Assembly (NCBI RefSeq): GCF_017573465.1
Contig: NZ_JAGEPF010000018.1
Span: 62,001-126,000, forward strand
Length of the DNA: 64,000 nucleotides
DNA from: Actinomadura violacea
Lineage (GTDB): Bacteria > Actinomycetota > Actinomycetes > Streptosporangiales > Streptosporangiaceae
Direction of reading: 5' to 3'
Part shown: in pieces, positions 18,509 to 26,619 of the stretch
Layout: every line of letters begins with the position of its first letter
Numbering within the stretch: the first letter of the stretch is position 1
Notes under the pieces: model-generated
What the model was told of the DNA's origin: nothing
Seen by the model: the letters and a program-made list of their open reading frames with translations, nothing else
Database searches by the model: none
Made by a program: the position numbers and the translations under genes

Positions 18509-19489
18509 ATGGCCCCTTCCGAGACGTCCGTCCGTGATCAGGAGAGCCCGCTGCTGGAGTTGGCCGAGGAGATGCGGGCGCTGGTGCGGTACGGGCTGCC
18601 GGTCCGCGCCGACCGGGCGGGCCCGCATCTGCTGGCCCTGCCCGCCGTCCGCGCCCGGGCCGTGGACCCCGCAGACCGCGCCAGCCTCGCCCGCGCACTG
18701 GAGTTGGCGCTGCGCGAAGAGCTGGACCGGCTGAACCACGAGCTCGCGCCCGCGGCCCGGCTGCTGCTGGGCACCGATCCGGCGACCGCGGGCGCGAGGC
18801 TGACCGTGCGCCGCCAGGCGGCGGCCCAGGCCAGCGGGTACGAGGTGCACCACTTCCGCAAGCGGATCGAACCGAAGATCTGGGACCTGCTCACCGGGCA
18901 GCTCGGCCGCGCCGGCGACGCGTCGGTTCTGGTCGCGCCCGTCCTGCATCCCGCCCGCCGGCCGCTGGTGCTTCCCGCCGATGTGTTCGCCTGGGAGGCC
19001 GTCGAGCATCAGCAGGCGCTGGCGGCCCTGTGGGGCGCGGTGTACCTGCTGCGCGCCGAACTCCTCGCGGTCGCCGCGCTGGTCAGCATGGACGCCGACC
19101 GGCTCGCGCTCGATGCGGCGGCCGAGAGGGCGCTGTGGCGGCACGCGCTGGTCCTGCACGCCGCCGCCTCCTACCGGGCCGCCTACGGCCAGGTCCTCCT
19201 GCACACTGCCGCCGACTACGGCCAGGTCCTCCTGCACACTGCCGCCGACCCCGGCCCGGCCCCCGGACCCGACGAGATCGCCGCGTCGGCCGGCTGGACC
19301 CCGGAGCTGACGCCCGCCCAGGAGCTGCTCCTGGCCGAGCTCGCCGACCCCGAGGCGGGCCTGCCCGGCTTCGCCACCGCCCTGACCGCCGCCCGCGGCG
19401 GCCGCGAGCTCGCCAAGTCCTGGCGGGCGGCGCTCACCGGCCGTACCCCCGAGGGGACCGGCCCCGACCAGGAAGAAGAAGGCTCATGA
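18509..19489 (+). CDS. Unknown passenger protein, 326 aa
   Basis: I do not recognise this 326-residue, mostly helical, Ala/Leu/Arg-rich protein. Its most distinct segment is EVHHFRKRIEPKIWDLLTGQ near residue 113. A perfect 33-bp tandem duplication (19184-19216 and 19217-19249) gives two copies of the 11-residue unit YGQVLLHTAAD. A -10-like hexamer (gagact) sits 6 nt before the ATG, so the mRNA may be leaderless. Its stop overlaps the next start (ATGA), so it forms one operon with the ATPase-like and synthetase-like genes. Confidence 0.65.
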   Translation: MAPSETSVRDQESPLLELAEEMRALVRYGLPVRADRAGPHLLALPAVRARAVDPADRASLARALELALREELDRLNHELAPAARLLLGTDPATAGARLTVRRQAAAQASGYEVHHFRKRIEPKIWDLLTGQLGRAGDASVLVAPVLHPARRPLVLPADVFAWEAVEHQQALAALWGAVYLLRAELLAVAALVSMDADRLALDAAAERALWRHALVLHAAASYRAAYGQVLLHTAADYGQVLLHTAADPGPAPGPDEIAASAGWTPELTPAQELLLAELADPEAGLPGFATALTAARGGRELAKSWRAALTGRTPEGTGPDQEEEGS

Positions 19490-20058
19490 GTCTGGAACAG
19501 CTTCTCGACCCGTCCACCCCGCCCCGCCGCTACGTCATCACCGGCGGCCCGTCCTCGGGCAAGGAGGGCGTGTTCGCCGAGCTGCACGCCCGGGGCATCC
19601 CGGCCAGTGAGGGCGAGTTCGCGCGGGAGATCTACCGCAGGCACCGCGACCGGCTCGGCCGCCACCTGCAGGTCGGCGACCGCCGCGCCTACTCCCGCGA
19701 CGTCCTGGAGGCGTTCGTCGCCGAGTACTGCGACCACACCTTCGGGCTGCGGTTCTACAACCGGGGCATCCCCGACGGGTACGGGTGGGACGCCTTCTTC
19801 GGCCTCGGCCCCTACCCCGAACTCGAGGAGGCCTCCCGCGTCTACCGCTACGACGCGGTGTTCGTCCTGGACGCGCTGCACGACTTCGACTCCGAGGACG
19901 ACCTGGTGTGGGCCAAGGAACGCGAGATCCGCCGCGTCCACGAGCTGATCATCCAGGGCTACTACGACGCCGGCTACCGGCCCATCTTCGTCCCGGCCGA
20001 CGAGGCCGCCCGCCGGGTGGAGTTCATCCTCGCCCAGCTCCCCATCCCCACCCTCTGA
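19486..20058 (+). CDS. AAA-like ATPase/kinase domain protein
   Basis: This 190-residue protein is of the small predicted-ATPase kind (AAA_28/NadR-kinase-like). After YVITGGPSSGKEGV (residues 16-29) come ASEGEFAREIYRRH and a Walker-B-like strand VFVLDALHDFD near 125. The Walker A motif has Glu where Ser or Thr should follow GK, which would impair Mg-ATP coordination, so the fold may be kept while catalysis is altered. It is coupled by a 4-nt overlap to the upstream gene and sits 14 nt before the synthetase-like gene. Confidence 0.7.
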   Translation: MSLEQLLDPSTPPRRYVITGGPSSGKEGVFAELHARGIPASEGEFAREIYRRHRDRLGRHLQVGDRRAYSRDVLEAFVAEYCDHTFGLRFYNRGIPDGYGWDAFFGLGPYPELEEASRVYRYDAVFVLDALHDFDSEDDLVWAKEREIRRVHELIIQGYYDAGYRPIFVPADEAARRVEFILAQLPIPTL

Positions 20059-20072
20059 CCGGGAGGCATCCC

Positions 20073-21524
20073 GTGAACGGCGACAGCGTGGAGATCATCA
20101 GCCCCAACAACGTACTGGCCAACGCGATGCTCCGCTCGGTGGACATGGTCCGGCCCCGCCTGCAGGCGATGGGCCCCGACCGGGTCGCGTTCTGCGTCGG
20201 CACCCAGATCAACGGCGCCCCGCACCTGGGCACCTCGCTGGTGCAGACGGCGGCGTTCCTGCTGGCCAAGCAGACCAAACGCGCGTTCGGCGTCGACACC
20301 GTGGTCCGGTTCGGCGCCCTGGACAACGCCCCCTACGACGTGCAGCTCGACCCCGAGACCCACCACGCCTACCAGCAGACCTACTTCCACGCGCTCGGCG
20401 CTGAACGGATCGAGGACCTGGTCGCCAAGTACTACCGGAGCATGTTCGACTCCCTGGCCGACGCCACCGGCGTCGACTACGAGGTCGAGACCTACACCAG
20501 CCAGCAGGCCAGCCCGGAGTTCCGGCACGAGTTCCTGGCCACCCTGGGGCGGCTCGACCAGATCCGCTGGCCGCTGGCCCCCTCCCACGGGCAGGTCCAC
20601 CTGCGGTTCCCCTGCCCGCAGTGCGGGTGGGCGGAGAAACGCGCCGAGCGCACCGAGCTGCTGCGCACCGGGTCCGGCGGCGCGGACTTCGCCGCGGTGT
20701 GCACCGACCACGGGCCCTACGAGGTGGCGGTCACCGCCGACACCACCACCTACCTGGACCTGGCCACCCTGTACCGCAACCTGGTCAAGGAACGCCTGGC
20801 CGCCCGCGACCACGTCACCTTGTCGGTGATGGTCAAGGGCGGCGACTGGGCGTTCGGCTGCCAGCTCGTCGACGAGGCCTTCGCCCAGCTCCCCAGCCTG
20901 ACCCCGCCGCCCCGGGTCTTCACTCCGATGGTGCTCACCGACACCGGCGCGAAACTGTCGAAATCGCTGATCCGCGAGGGTAAGGTCGCCCCGCCGCCCG
21001 GCGCGCGCCCGTGGATGCTGGACGTCACCGCGTGGGAGGGCGACACCGACTCCTACGTCGACGCCCTCGTCTGGCTGGTCGGCAGGATGCTCGCCGACCC
21101 CAAGCACTTCTACCGCTCCTACACCACTGCCGAACTGGACAAGCTCATGGCCGCACGCCCGACCGCCACCACACCGGGCCTGCGGGCCCGCGAGATGAAC
21201 CTCTACCGCCGCTACTTCGACCTCGTCGCCGCAGGAACGAAAACGATCGAGGTCCGGGTGCAGTACCCCAACCTGCGGCGCCTGGCCGCCGGCGACTACA
21301 TCCGCTTCGTCTGCGGACGCGACGACGCCCTCACCCGCGTCAAGCGCGTCGCCCGGTACGGCTCCTTCGAGGAACTCCTGGACACCGAGGGCCCGGACAA
21401 GGTCAACCCGGCCAGCCCCCGCGACCAGCAACTCGCCAACATCCGCCGCATCTACGGCCCCGAGAAGGAGGCCCTGGGGGTGCTGGCCATCGAGATCGAG
21501 CTCGTGACCGGCCCCACGACCTGA
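20073..21524 (+). CDS. Class I aminoacyl-tRNA-synthetase-like protein with C-terminal ASCH domain
   Basis: In this 483-residue protein the first ~330 residues look like a class I (HUP-fold) synthetase catalytic core. It has a HIGH-like motif (GAPHLGTS) near residue 48, a Cys-pair zinc region CPQCGW near residue 183 and a KMSKS-like motif AKLSKSL near residue 291. About residues 370-483 resemble an ASCH RNA-binding domain (MNLYRRYFDLVAAGTKTIEVRV...LGVLAIEIEL). There is no separate anticodon-binding domain. The GTG start has a GGGAGG ribosome site. It could aminoacylate a tRNA, make an aminoacyl- or nucleotide-linked metabolite, or act on another RNA. As Tn3 cargo it is unusual. Confidence 0.78.
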   Translation: MNGDSVEIISPNNVLANAMLRSVDMVRPRLQAMGPDRVAFCVGTQINGAPHLGTSLVQTAAFLLAKQTKRAFGVDTVVRFGALDNAPYDVQLDPETHHAYQQTYFHALGAERIEDLVAKYYRSMFDSLADATGVDYEVETYTSQQASPEFRHEFLATLGRLDQIRWPLAPSHGQVHLRFPCPQCGWAEKRAERTELLRTGSGGADFAAVCTDHGPYEVAVTADTTTYLDLATLYRNLVKERLAARDHVTLSVMVKGGDWAFGCQLVDEAFAQLPSLTPPPRVFTPMVLTDTGAKLSKSLIREGKVAPPPGARPWMLDVTAWEGDTDSYVDALVWLVGRMLADPKHFYRSYTTAELDKLMAARPTATTPGLRAREMNLYRRYFDLVAAGTKTIEVRVQYPNLRRLAAGDYIRFVCGRDDALTRVKRVARYGSFEELLDTEGPDKVNPASPRDQQLANIRRIYGPEKEALGVLAIEIELVTGPTT

Positions 21525-21575
21525 TCCGTCCGGCCACCTGACCTGCCGCGATGCGGTCCCGGCGCCCGCCAGGTG

Positions 21576-24500
21576 TCACAGCTCGTCGTCGTCCTCGGCG
21601 GCGTCGGGGTCGCGCAGGTCACGGATCGCGCCGGGCGCCAGCTCGGGCAGCACGAAACTGTAGGCGCCGTGGACACCCAGGTGCCGGTTCACGAACGGCG
21701 AGAGCCGGGCCATGTCCTCGTCACGGACCGGGTAGCCCTGCGCCTTGAGCTGCCGGACGGCCGCGTCGAGGTAGACGGTGGTCCACAGCACGACGCAGTT
21801 CAAGACCAGCCCGAGGACGCCGAGCTGGTTCTCCAGGCCCCGCTCATAGCGGTGGTACAGCTCGCCCTTCTTGCCGTGGCAGATCTTGCGGGCCAGGGCG
21901 TGCCGGCCCTCCTGCAGGTTGCGGACGTGCTTGATGTCGCGCCGGTAGGTCTCGTCGGTGTCGATGTAGGCCAGGATGTGCAGCGACTTGAAGATCCGGC
22001 CGTAGGCGGCGAAGGCCTCGCCGAGCGCCGTGGGGTGACCGTCGCGCTGCAGCATGGTGACCACGTCGTAGGCGCGGACGGTGCCGGTGTAGATCGAGGC
22101 GACCACCCGCAGCATGTCCTCCCAGTTCCGCCGCACCTTCCGCAGGTCGATCTTGCCGCGGGCGAAGGTGTTCAGCGGCCCGTAGTCGGCGTCGGCGTTG
22201 ATCCGCCAGCCCTTCTGATCGGGCAGGTCGGCCAGCGCGGGCCGGTAGGAGATGCCCAGCAGTTCCAGCAGCCCGAAGACCACGTCGGAGTAGGAGCCGG
22301 TGTCGGTGACCACGATCTCGGGCAGTTCCCCGCCGTCCAGGCCGAAGATGACGTCGACCATGTGCAGGGAGTCGCGGATCGTCCCGGACACGACCTTCGC
22401 GCCCCGCCCGATCCCTTGATCGTTCATGGCGTTCAGCCAGGTCATACCGCGCCGCGATCCGAAGAACTTGCGGTTGGGGCGGGCGAACGCGGCCGGGACC
22501 GGGACGATGAACCGCATCCCGTCGACCGCGGCGACCATCCCGCCGCCCCACGCCCGCGCCAGCCCGAGCCTGGCCTGACGGGCGACCAGCGGAAGGTTGG
22601 CCGGGGCGAGAGTCTCGGGCCGGAAGTAGTTCTGGAACACGTGCGACAGCCGTGAGCGCTCCAGCGCGGGCACACCCTGCTTGGCGATCGGCCGGTACCC
22701 GACGTTCATCGAATGCGCGGCCAGGCACGCCGCGATCGAGATCGGCAGGTCCTCCAGCCGGGACCGGCCGCCCGACACCGCGGTGAACGCCTCCGCCACC
22801 GCCGGCTCCCACGACATCACCTCCAAGATGACCTCGGGCAGATCGACCCGCGGCAGCATCGCCGTGGTCCGGTCGCGCAGGTCCACCAGCGACGGCGGCT
22901 CCTCCACCGCCTTCACCCCGGTGAGGTGGATCTTCCCGGCATCGTCCACCCGCACCTCGGTGTTGGCCGCCAGGCCGCCGCCGACGTGCCGGTAGGCCGC
23001 CTCCAGCGTCACGGCGTGCTCGGCCAGCAGCGCGTCCGGATCCTCGGGCAGGCCCAGGGTGGTCAGCACATCTGGCCGGACCGCCTCCCACGCCGGGCCG
23101 GCCAGCAGCGAGGCCTGCGGGTTGCGCCACTTGGTCGAGGCGTCGGCGTAGATCTCCCGGCGCTTCAGGGCCCGGTAGAACTGCTCCAGCACGCAGAAGG
23201 TGTAGGCGTGCCGGTTCACCGCGCCGCCCTCATGCTCGGGGTGACCGAACACCAGCCGCTTCCACGGCCCGTTCACCACGCCATGCTCGATCGTCCGCGC
23301 CGGGATCAGCGGGGCGGTCAGCCGGCTGCGGTAGGCCAGCACGTCCGGCAGCCCCTTCATCGCCGCGAGGATCGCAGAACCCTCGGCGTTCGCGCCGAAC
23401 TCGATCACCCTGGGCAGCAGCTTCAAGAACCCCGACACCGTGGTGTACCGGCCGACCAGCTCAGACCGCCAGTCGTCGGGGTCGGCCGCATCAGCGGGCG
23501 GGACGCTGTCGCTGACCACCACCAGCGCCGCCCGCAGCTCCGCACGGGACACGATCGCCTCGATCGCCTCCCACACCTCCGCCACCCGCGGCTCCTCGTC
23601 TTCGCCGCCCCACCCGTCGGAGTCGAACAGCGCCTCCACCGCGACCGCCAGCCGGGCCGCGGATCTGGCGAGCTTGGGGTGCTTGCGGACCGTCTCCTTG
23701 TTCGCCGCCGTCTGCGCCTTGTTCAACAGCTCGGTGGCCATCAGCAGGTCCAGCAACTCCAAGGTGTCATCGACCGACTTGGCCTCCAGGAACCGCACCG
23801 TGGCCAGCAGCGTCGCCAGCCGGCGGCCGTCAGGGTGACGACGAAGCTGGGACGCGTCCGCGCTCATCCCGTACCTGGCCAGCTCCGCCAACCGGCGCGG
23901 CGGCACCAGCGCCTCGGCGCCGAGCTCGGCCGTACCCAGCCCCATCACCTCAGCGACCTGGTCCAACGCCTTGATCATCGTCGGCCCCGACCCGCGCGGC
24001 GCCGGACCCTTGCGCCACCGTTCCAGATCCGACACCCGCGACCCGGGCGCCACCTCCAACAGCTGATCCAGCACGTACCGCTGCCCCACCGTCAGCAGGC
24101 CCTCCAGCACACCCCACAGCCGCTTGGTGGTGTCGTCGCGGACCTGGGCCACCAGCCGCGCCAGCGTGCTCACCCCCGGAAGCAGCACCTGCCGCTCCCG
24201 CAGCTACCCCGCCGCGTCGTTGAAGATCGCCTTCGGACCATCACCCGTCGTCCACGACCGGGCCGCCACCCACGCCCGCAGCTCCGCCTCAGCCGCCGAT
24301 AACTCGATCAGCCCGTACGCCTGCCGGATCTCCCACTGGTGATCCAGCTTCGTCTTGGCCCGCTCGGTATACCTCTTCACCTGCGAGGAGTCCGCCACCA
24401 CGAGCTGCTCGGCGACGAAGTCCAGCACCGCCACCGGCACATCAAGGGGATCCTCCAGAAACGTCCCCAGCCACCGGACGGTCACCAGCTGCAGGCTGAA

Positions 24501-24653
24501 CCCGAGCTTCATGTGATCGCCGCGACGACGCTCCACCAAGGCGCGGTCCTCGTCATCGAGGAAGAACACCCGCTCCAGATCACCCTGCGACACGGTCCCC
24601 GCGTACCGGCCGAAGGCCGCCGCCTCATCATCCGTCAGGAACTCAACCGGCAT
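21576..24653 (-). pseudogene. tnpA: Tn3-family transposase interrupted by an amber codon
   Basis: A 1,025-codon frame from the ATG at 24653 is broken once, by TAG at 24204-24206; reading resumes in the same frame (LREREVLLPG-type sequence with no insertion or deletion). The N-terminal 149 codons hold the MPVEFLTDDEAAAFGRY start typical of TnpA. The rest carries the DDE catalytic core: first Asp in IVVTDTGSYSDV, second Asp in WRINADADYG, and Glu in RGLENQLGVLGLVLN. The length fits Tn3 transposases (about 960-1,030). An independent start near 24188 would give an 870-residue protein lacking the N-terminal DNA-binding part. A sequencing error, a recent nonsense mutation or read-through are all possible. 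Confidence 0.88.
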
Positions 24654-24706
24654 ACGCCGCAACGTAGGGCACACCCACACACGAACGACACAGAGTCACT
24701 CAACCG

Positions 24707-26155
24707 TTACAAGATTCGCCCGCTGGTCCGCTCCACCCGCATCCGAACGGCCAACGGCGGTAACTCCGCCCGAGCCGACTCGCTAACGCCGTTTTCCGTT
24801 CGGTTGCTGCTCAAGCCCCGCAACCCCGCCAGCATCTTGTCGGCCTTGCGGACCTGCGTGTTGCCCCGGTACGGCTGCCAGGCGGCGCGGATCTGCGTCA
24901 CCAGCAGATCGATCCGGCCTGAGGAGACCACTTTCAGATCCGAGGCGATGCCCAGCAAGGTGTACGCGGCCTCGTCGGGCTGCCGCCGCCGCACCTGGAT
25001 ATGGGCGAGCCGCGCCCCGATGAGCGCGCGGCTGCGGCGCTCCCCGGGTTCCCGCGCCCGCACCGACGCCGCGAAATGCTGCTCCGCGCTTTTCAGGTCG
25101 CCGAGCTGCGCCAGCGTCAACCCCATCTGATGCTGATACGAGGAGGGCTGGTAGTTGCCCGGCCACCTCTCGCTCTGCGACTCCGCTTTCTCCAGGTACG
25201 ACTCCGCCTCACGCAGCAGCGTGAACGCGCGGTTCCGGTCTCTGTCGGCCGCCGCGAGCGTCTCGGCGCGCATCCCCGTTATCCACGCCCGGGTCCGCAA
25301 CGGCGCCCCGCCGCTGATGCCCTCGGCGGCGGCCTCGGCCAGGTCGTGGGCCTGCCGGTCGTGGCCCAGCTCCACCGCCTGCACGGCCAGGCCGCGCAGC
25401 GCGCACGCGCGCATCAACGGGTCGCCGGCCTCGTCGGCGAGCCGGGCCGCCTGCACGTAGTACTGCTGCGCGGTGCCCGCCCGTGAGGCGTCGGCCGCCA
25501 TCCACGCCGCCAGATACGCAAGCTCGGCCGCGGCGACGAACAGCTCTGGTCTGGCTTTGCCGGTGGTGCCGCGCAGCAGCGGCGTCACCTCATGGGTGAT
25601 GTACGCGGCGACGGCGACGCGGCCGTGGCCGCCGCCGTACAGGTCGTCGAGCCGCCCGAACTGCTTGGTGGTCTCTCGGATGCGGGCAATGTCGGAGGCC
25701 CCGGCCCGGCGGTCCTCGCCGGGCCGGCTGGCCATGCGACGCAGCCGGTCGGGCATCGTCGCGGCAGCCAGGGAGTACAGGCCGGCCGTGAGGGTCGTAC
25801 GGCGGTCAAGCATGTCTTCTCGTCCAATGCGCGTCAGCAAGGCGACGGGGTCCCCGCGCCACGGGTCTTCGGGGGCGGCGGGGACGTTCGGGGGCCAGCC
25901 GAGGTCCGCAGGCGCCAGACCGGGACGGTCGAGCAACCTCGCGAACGCTTCGACCGCGTACGCCATCGTCGCCGGGAGTGGGATCGCGCCGTTCAGCCAT
26001 TTCCCCAGGGTCTGGGCGGCGCACCGCAACATCGTGCCGTCCTCGGCCGCCACCGCGTTGATAGTCGCGGCGATTGATGCATAGCCGCAGCCGGTGCCCT
26101 TAATCGCGGCCTCCAGCTCCGGATTAGCTACGGCGCAAGTCCGCGGCCGAGACAT
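24707..26155 (-). CDS. HTH/TPR-type regulator with C-terminus replaced by transposon sequence
   Basis: This 482-residue regulator is similar in build to 13438-14817. It has an N-terminal DNA-binding part (YASIAATINAVAAEDG, then TLGKWLNGAIP) and the conserved LDDLYGGGHGRVAVAAYITH block, followed by TPR-like helices. After KADKMLAGLRG (about residue 445) the frame enters the Tn3 inverted repeat, so the last ~37 residues (SNRTENGVSESARAELPP...) are transposon-encoded. The original end is lost. It is divergent from the 41-codon peptide gene at 26337 and is its likely regulator. The start is set at the ATG at 26155; a GTG at 26164 is an alternative. Confidence 0.8.
   Translation of the reverse strand: MSRPRTCAVANPELEAAIKGTGCGYASIAATINAVAAEDGTMLRCAAQTLGKWLNGAIPLPATMAYAVEAFARLLDRPGLAPADLGWPPNVPAAPEDPWRGDPVALLTRIGREDMLDRRTTLTAGLYSLAAATMPDRLRRMASRPGEDRRAGASDIARIRETTKQFGRLDDLYGGGHGRVAVAAYITHEVTPLLRGTTGKARPELFVAAAELAYLAAWMAADASRAGTAQQYYVQAARLADEAGDPLMRACALRGLAVQAVELGHDRQAHDLAEAAAEGISGGAPLRTRAWITGMRAETLAAADRDRNRAFTLLREAESYLEKAESQSERWPGNYQPSSYQHQMGLTLAQLGDLKSAEQHFAASVRAREPGERRSRALIGARLAHIQVRRRQPDEAAYTLLGIASDLKVVSSGRIDLLVTQIRAAWQPYRGNTQVRKADKMLAGLRGLSSNRTENGVSESARAELPPLAVRMRVERTSGRIL
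24782..24819 (-). repeat. Tn3 right terminal inverted repeat (38 bp)
   Basis: On the minus strand it starts ggggcttgagcagcaacc, identical to the left repeat through gttagc. The flanking 5 bp (gcaac) do not match the left flank. Confidence 0.92.
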
Positions 26156-26336
26156 CGTCCTCACCCTCTCCCCGTGTCACCCCCAAGCTTCGCGCTGTGA
26201 CCAGGCTGAAGCAATACGAAGTGAAACATGGAAATGGAAGCGACGCCGTGTCCTCTTCCAGACGCGCTCAAGCAAGGCTTTCCTTATGGGCGCGAGGGCC
26301 CCGCCAGAGGGGTTCCACTCATCATCTGGAGGACAG

Positions 26337-26462
26337 ATGAGCGTCACGACCAGCACCACCAAGGCCCCGTCCGCCGCCGCCGTGAAGGCGCTCCAGGACC
26401 GGGTGGCGGCGTTCGCCGGCACCGGCGCGACCGCCGTCGCCCCCACCTCCTACCACCGGTAG
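26337..26462 (+). CDS. Candidate 41-aa precursor peptide
   Basis: This small gene has a strong ribosome site (GGAGGACAG before ATG). The product starts MSVTTSTTKAPSAAAVKALQ, has a helix-forming middle (DRVAAFAG) and ends TGATAVAPTSYHR, with Tyr, His and Arg as the last three residues. The leader-like helix plus a short polar C-terminus, and its place before two enzyme genes with an attenuator-like hairpin between, are what one expects of a ribosomally made, post-translationally modified peptide. No known family is recognised. It could also be a non-modified small protein. Confidence 0.6.
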   Translation: MSVTTSTTKAPSAAAVKALQDRVAAFAGTGATAVAPTSYHR

Positions 26463-26526
26463 CAGCCCCCCGGGAGGTGGGGCGGCAAGGCCACCCCGTC
26501 CCACCCCCGAGACCTACCACCGGTAG
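26450..26526 (+). repeat. Direct repeat of a 13-bp dyad around the peptide stop
   Basis: ctaccaccggtag occurs at 26450-26462, where it encodes the peptide's last residues and stop, and again at 26514-26526 in the untranslated gap; both are followed by similar C/G-rich text. Each copy is itself an inverted repeat (ctacc/ggtag). Confidence 0.6.
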
Positions 26527-26536
26527 GAACCCCCCG

Positions 26537-26571
26537 GCGGGGTGGAGCCAACCCCCTTGGCTCCGCCCCGC
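26537..26571 (+). terminator. Hairpin between peptide gene and enzyme genes
   Basis: A 15-bp stem (gcggggtggagccaa, five-C loop, ttggctccgccccgc) includes one G-T pair. It has no clear T-run, so it may act as an attenuator or mRNA-stabilising element that leaves the peptide message in excess over the enzymes. Confidence 0.65.
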
Positions 26572-26619
26572 CACCCCTTGGTCGTCCCTCCCTCATCCTT
26601 CAGCCGCAAAGGAACCCCC

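Larger units (their letters stand above)
16725..24819. mobile_element. Tn3-family transposon, 8,095 bp
   Basis: The ends carry near-identical inverted repeats starting GGGG and including GAACGGAAAACGGCGTTAGC, matching the Tn3-family pattern (GGGG...GAACG.AAAAC..CGTTA). The inverted similarity continues inward for roughly 100 bp at both ends with few mismatches. Inside are a serine resolvase, a Tn3-type transposase and a three-gene passenger operon, plus one small orphan. The 5-bp flanks differ (gattc on the left, gcaac on the right), so there is no target duplication. One end has probably been rearranged, or the element arose by an intramolecular event. Transposase is disrupted by an amber codon, so mobility is uncertain. 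Confidence 0.9.

Noticed and set aside
26337..26462. Lanthipeptide or lasso peptide precursor
   Set aside because: The peptide has no Cys core, and no LanM/LanKC, lasso cyclase or B protein is nearby.
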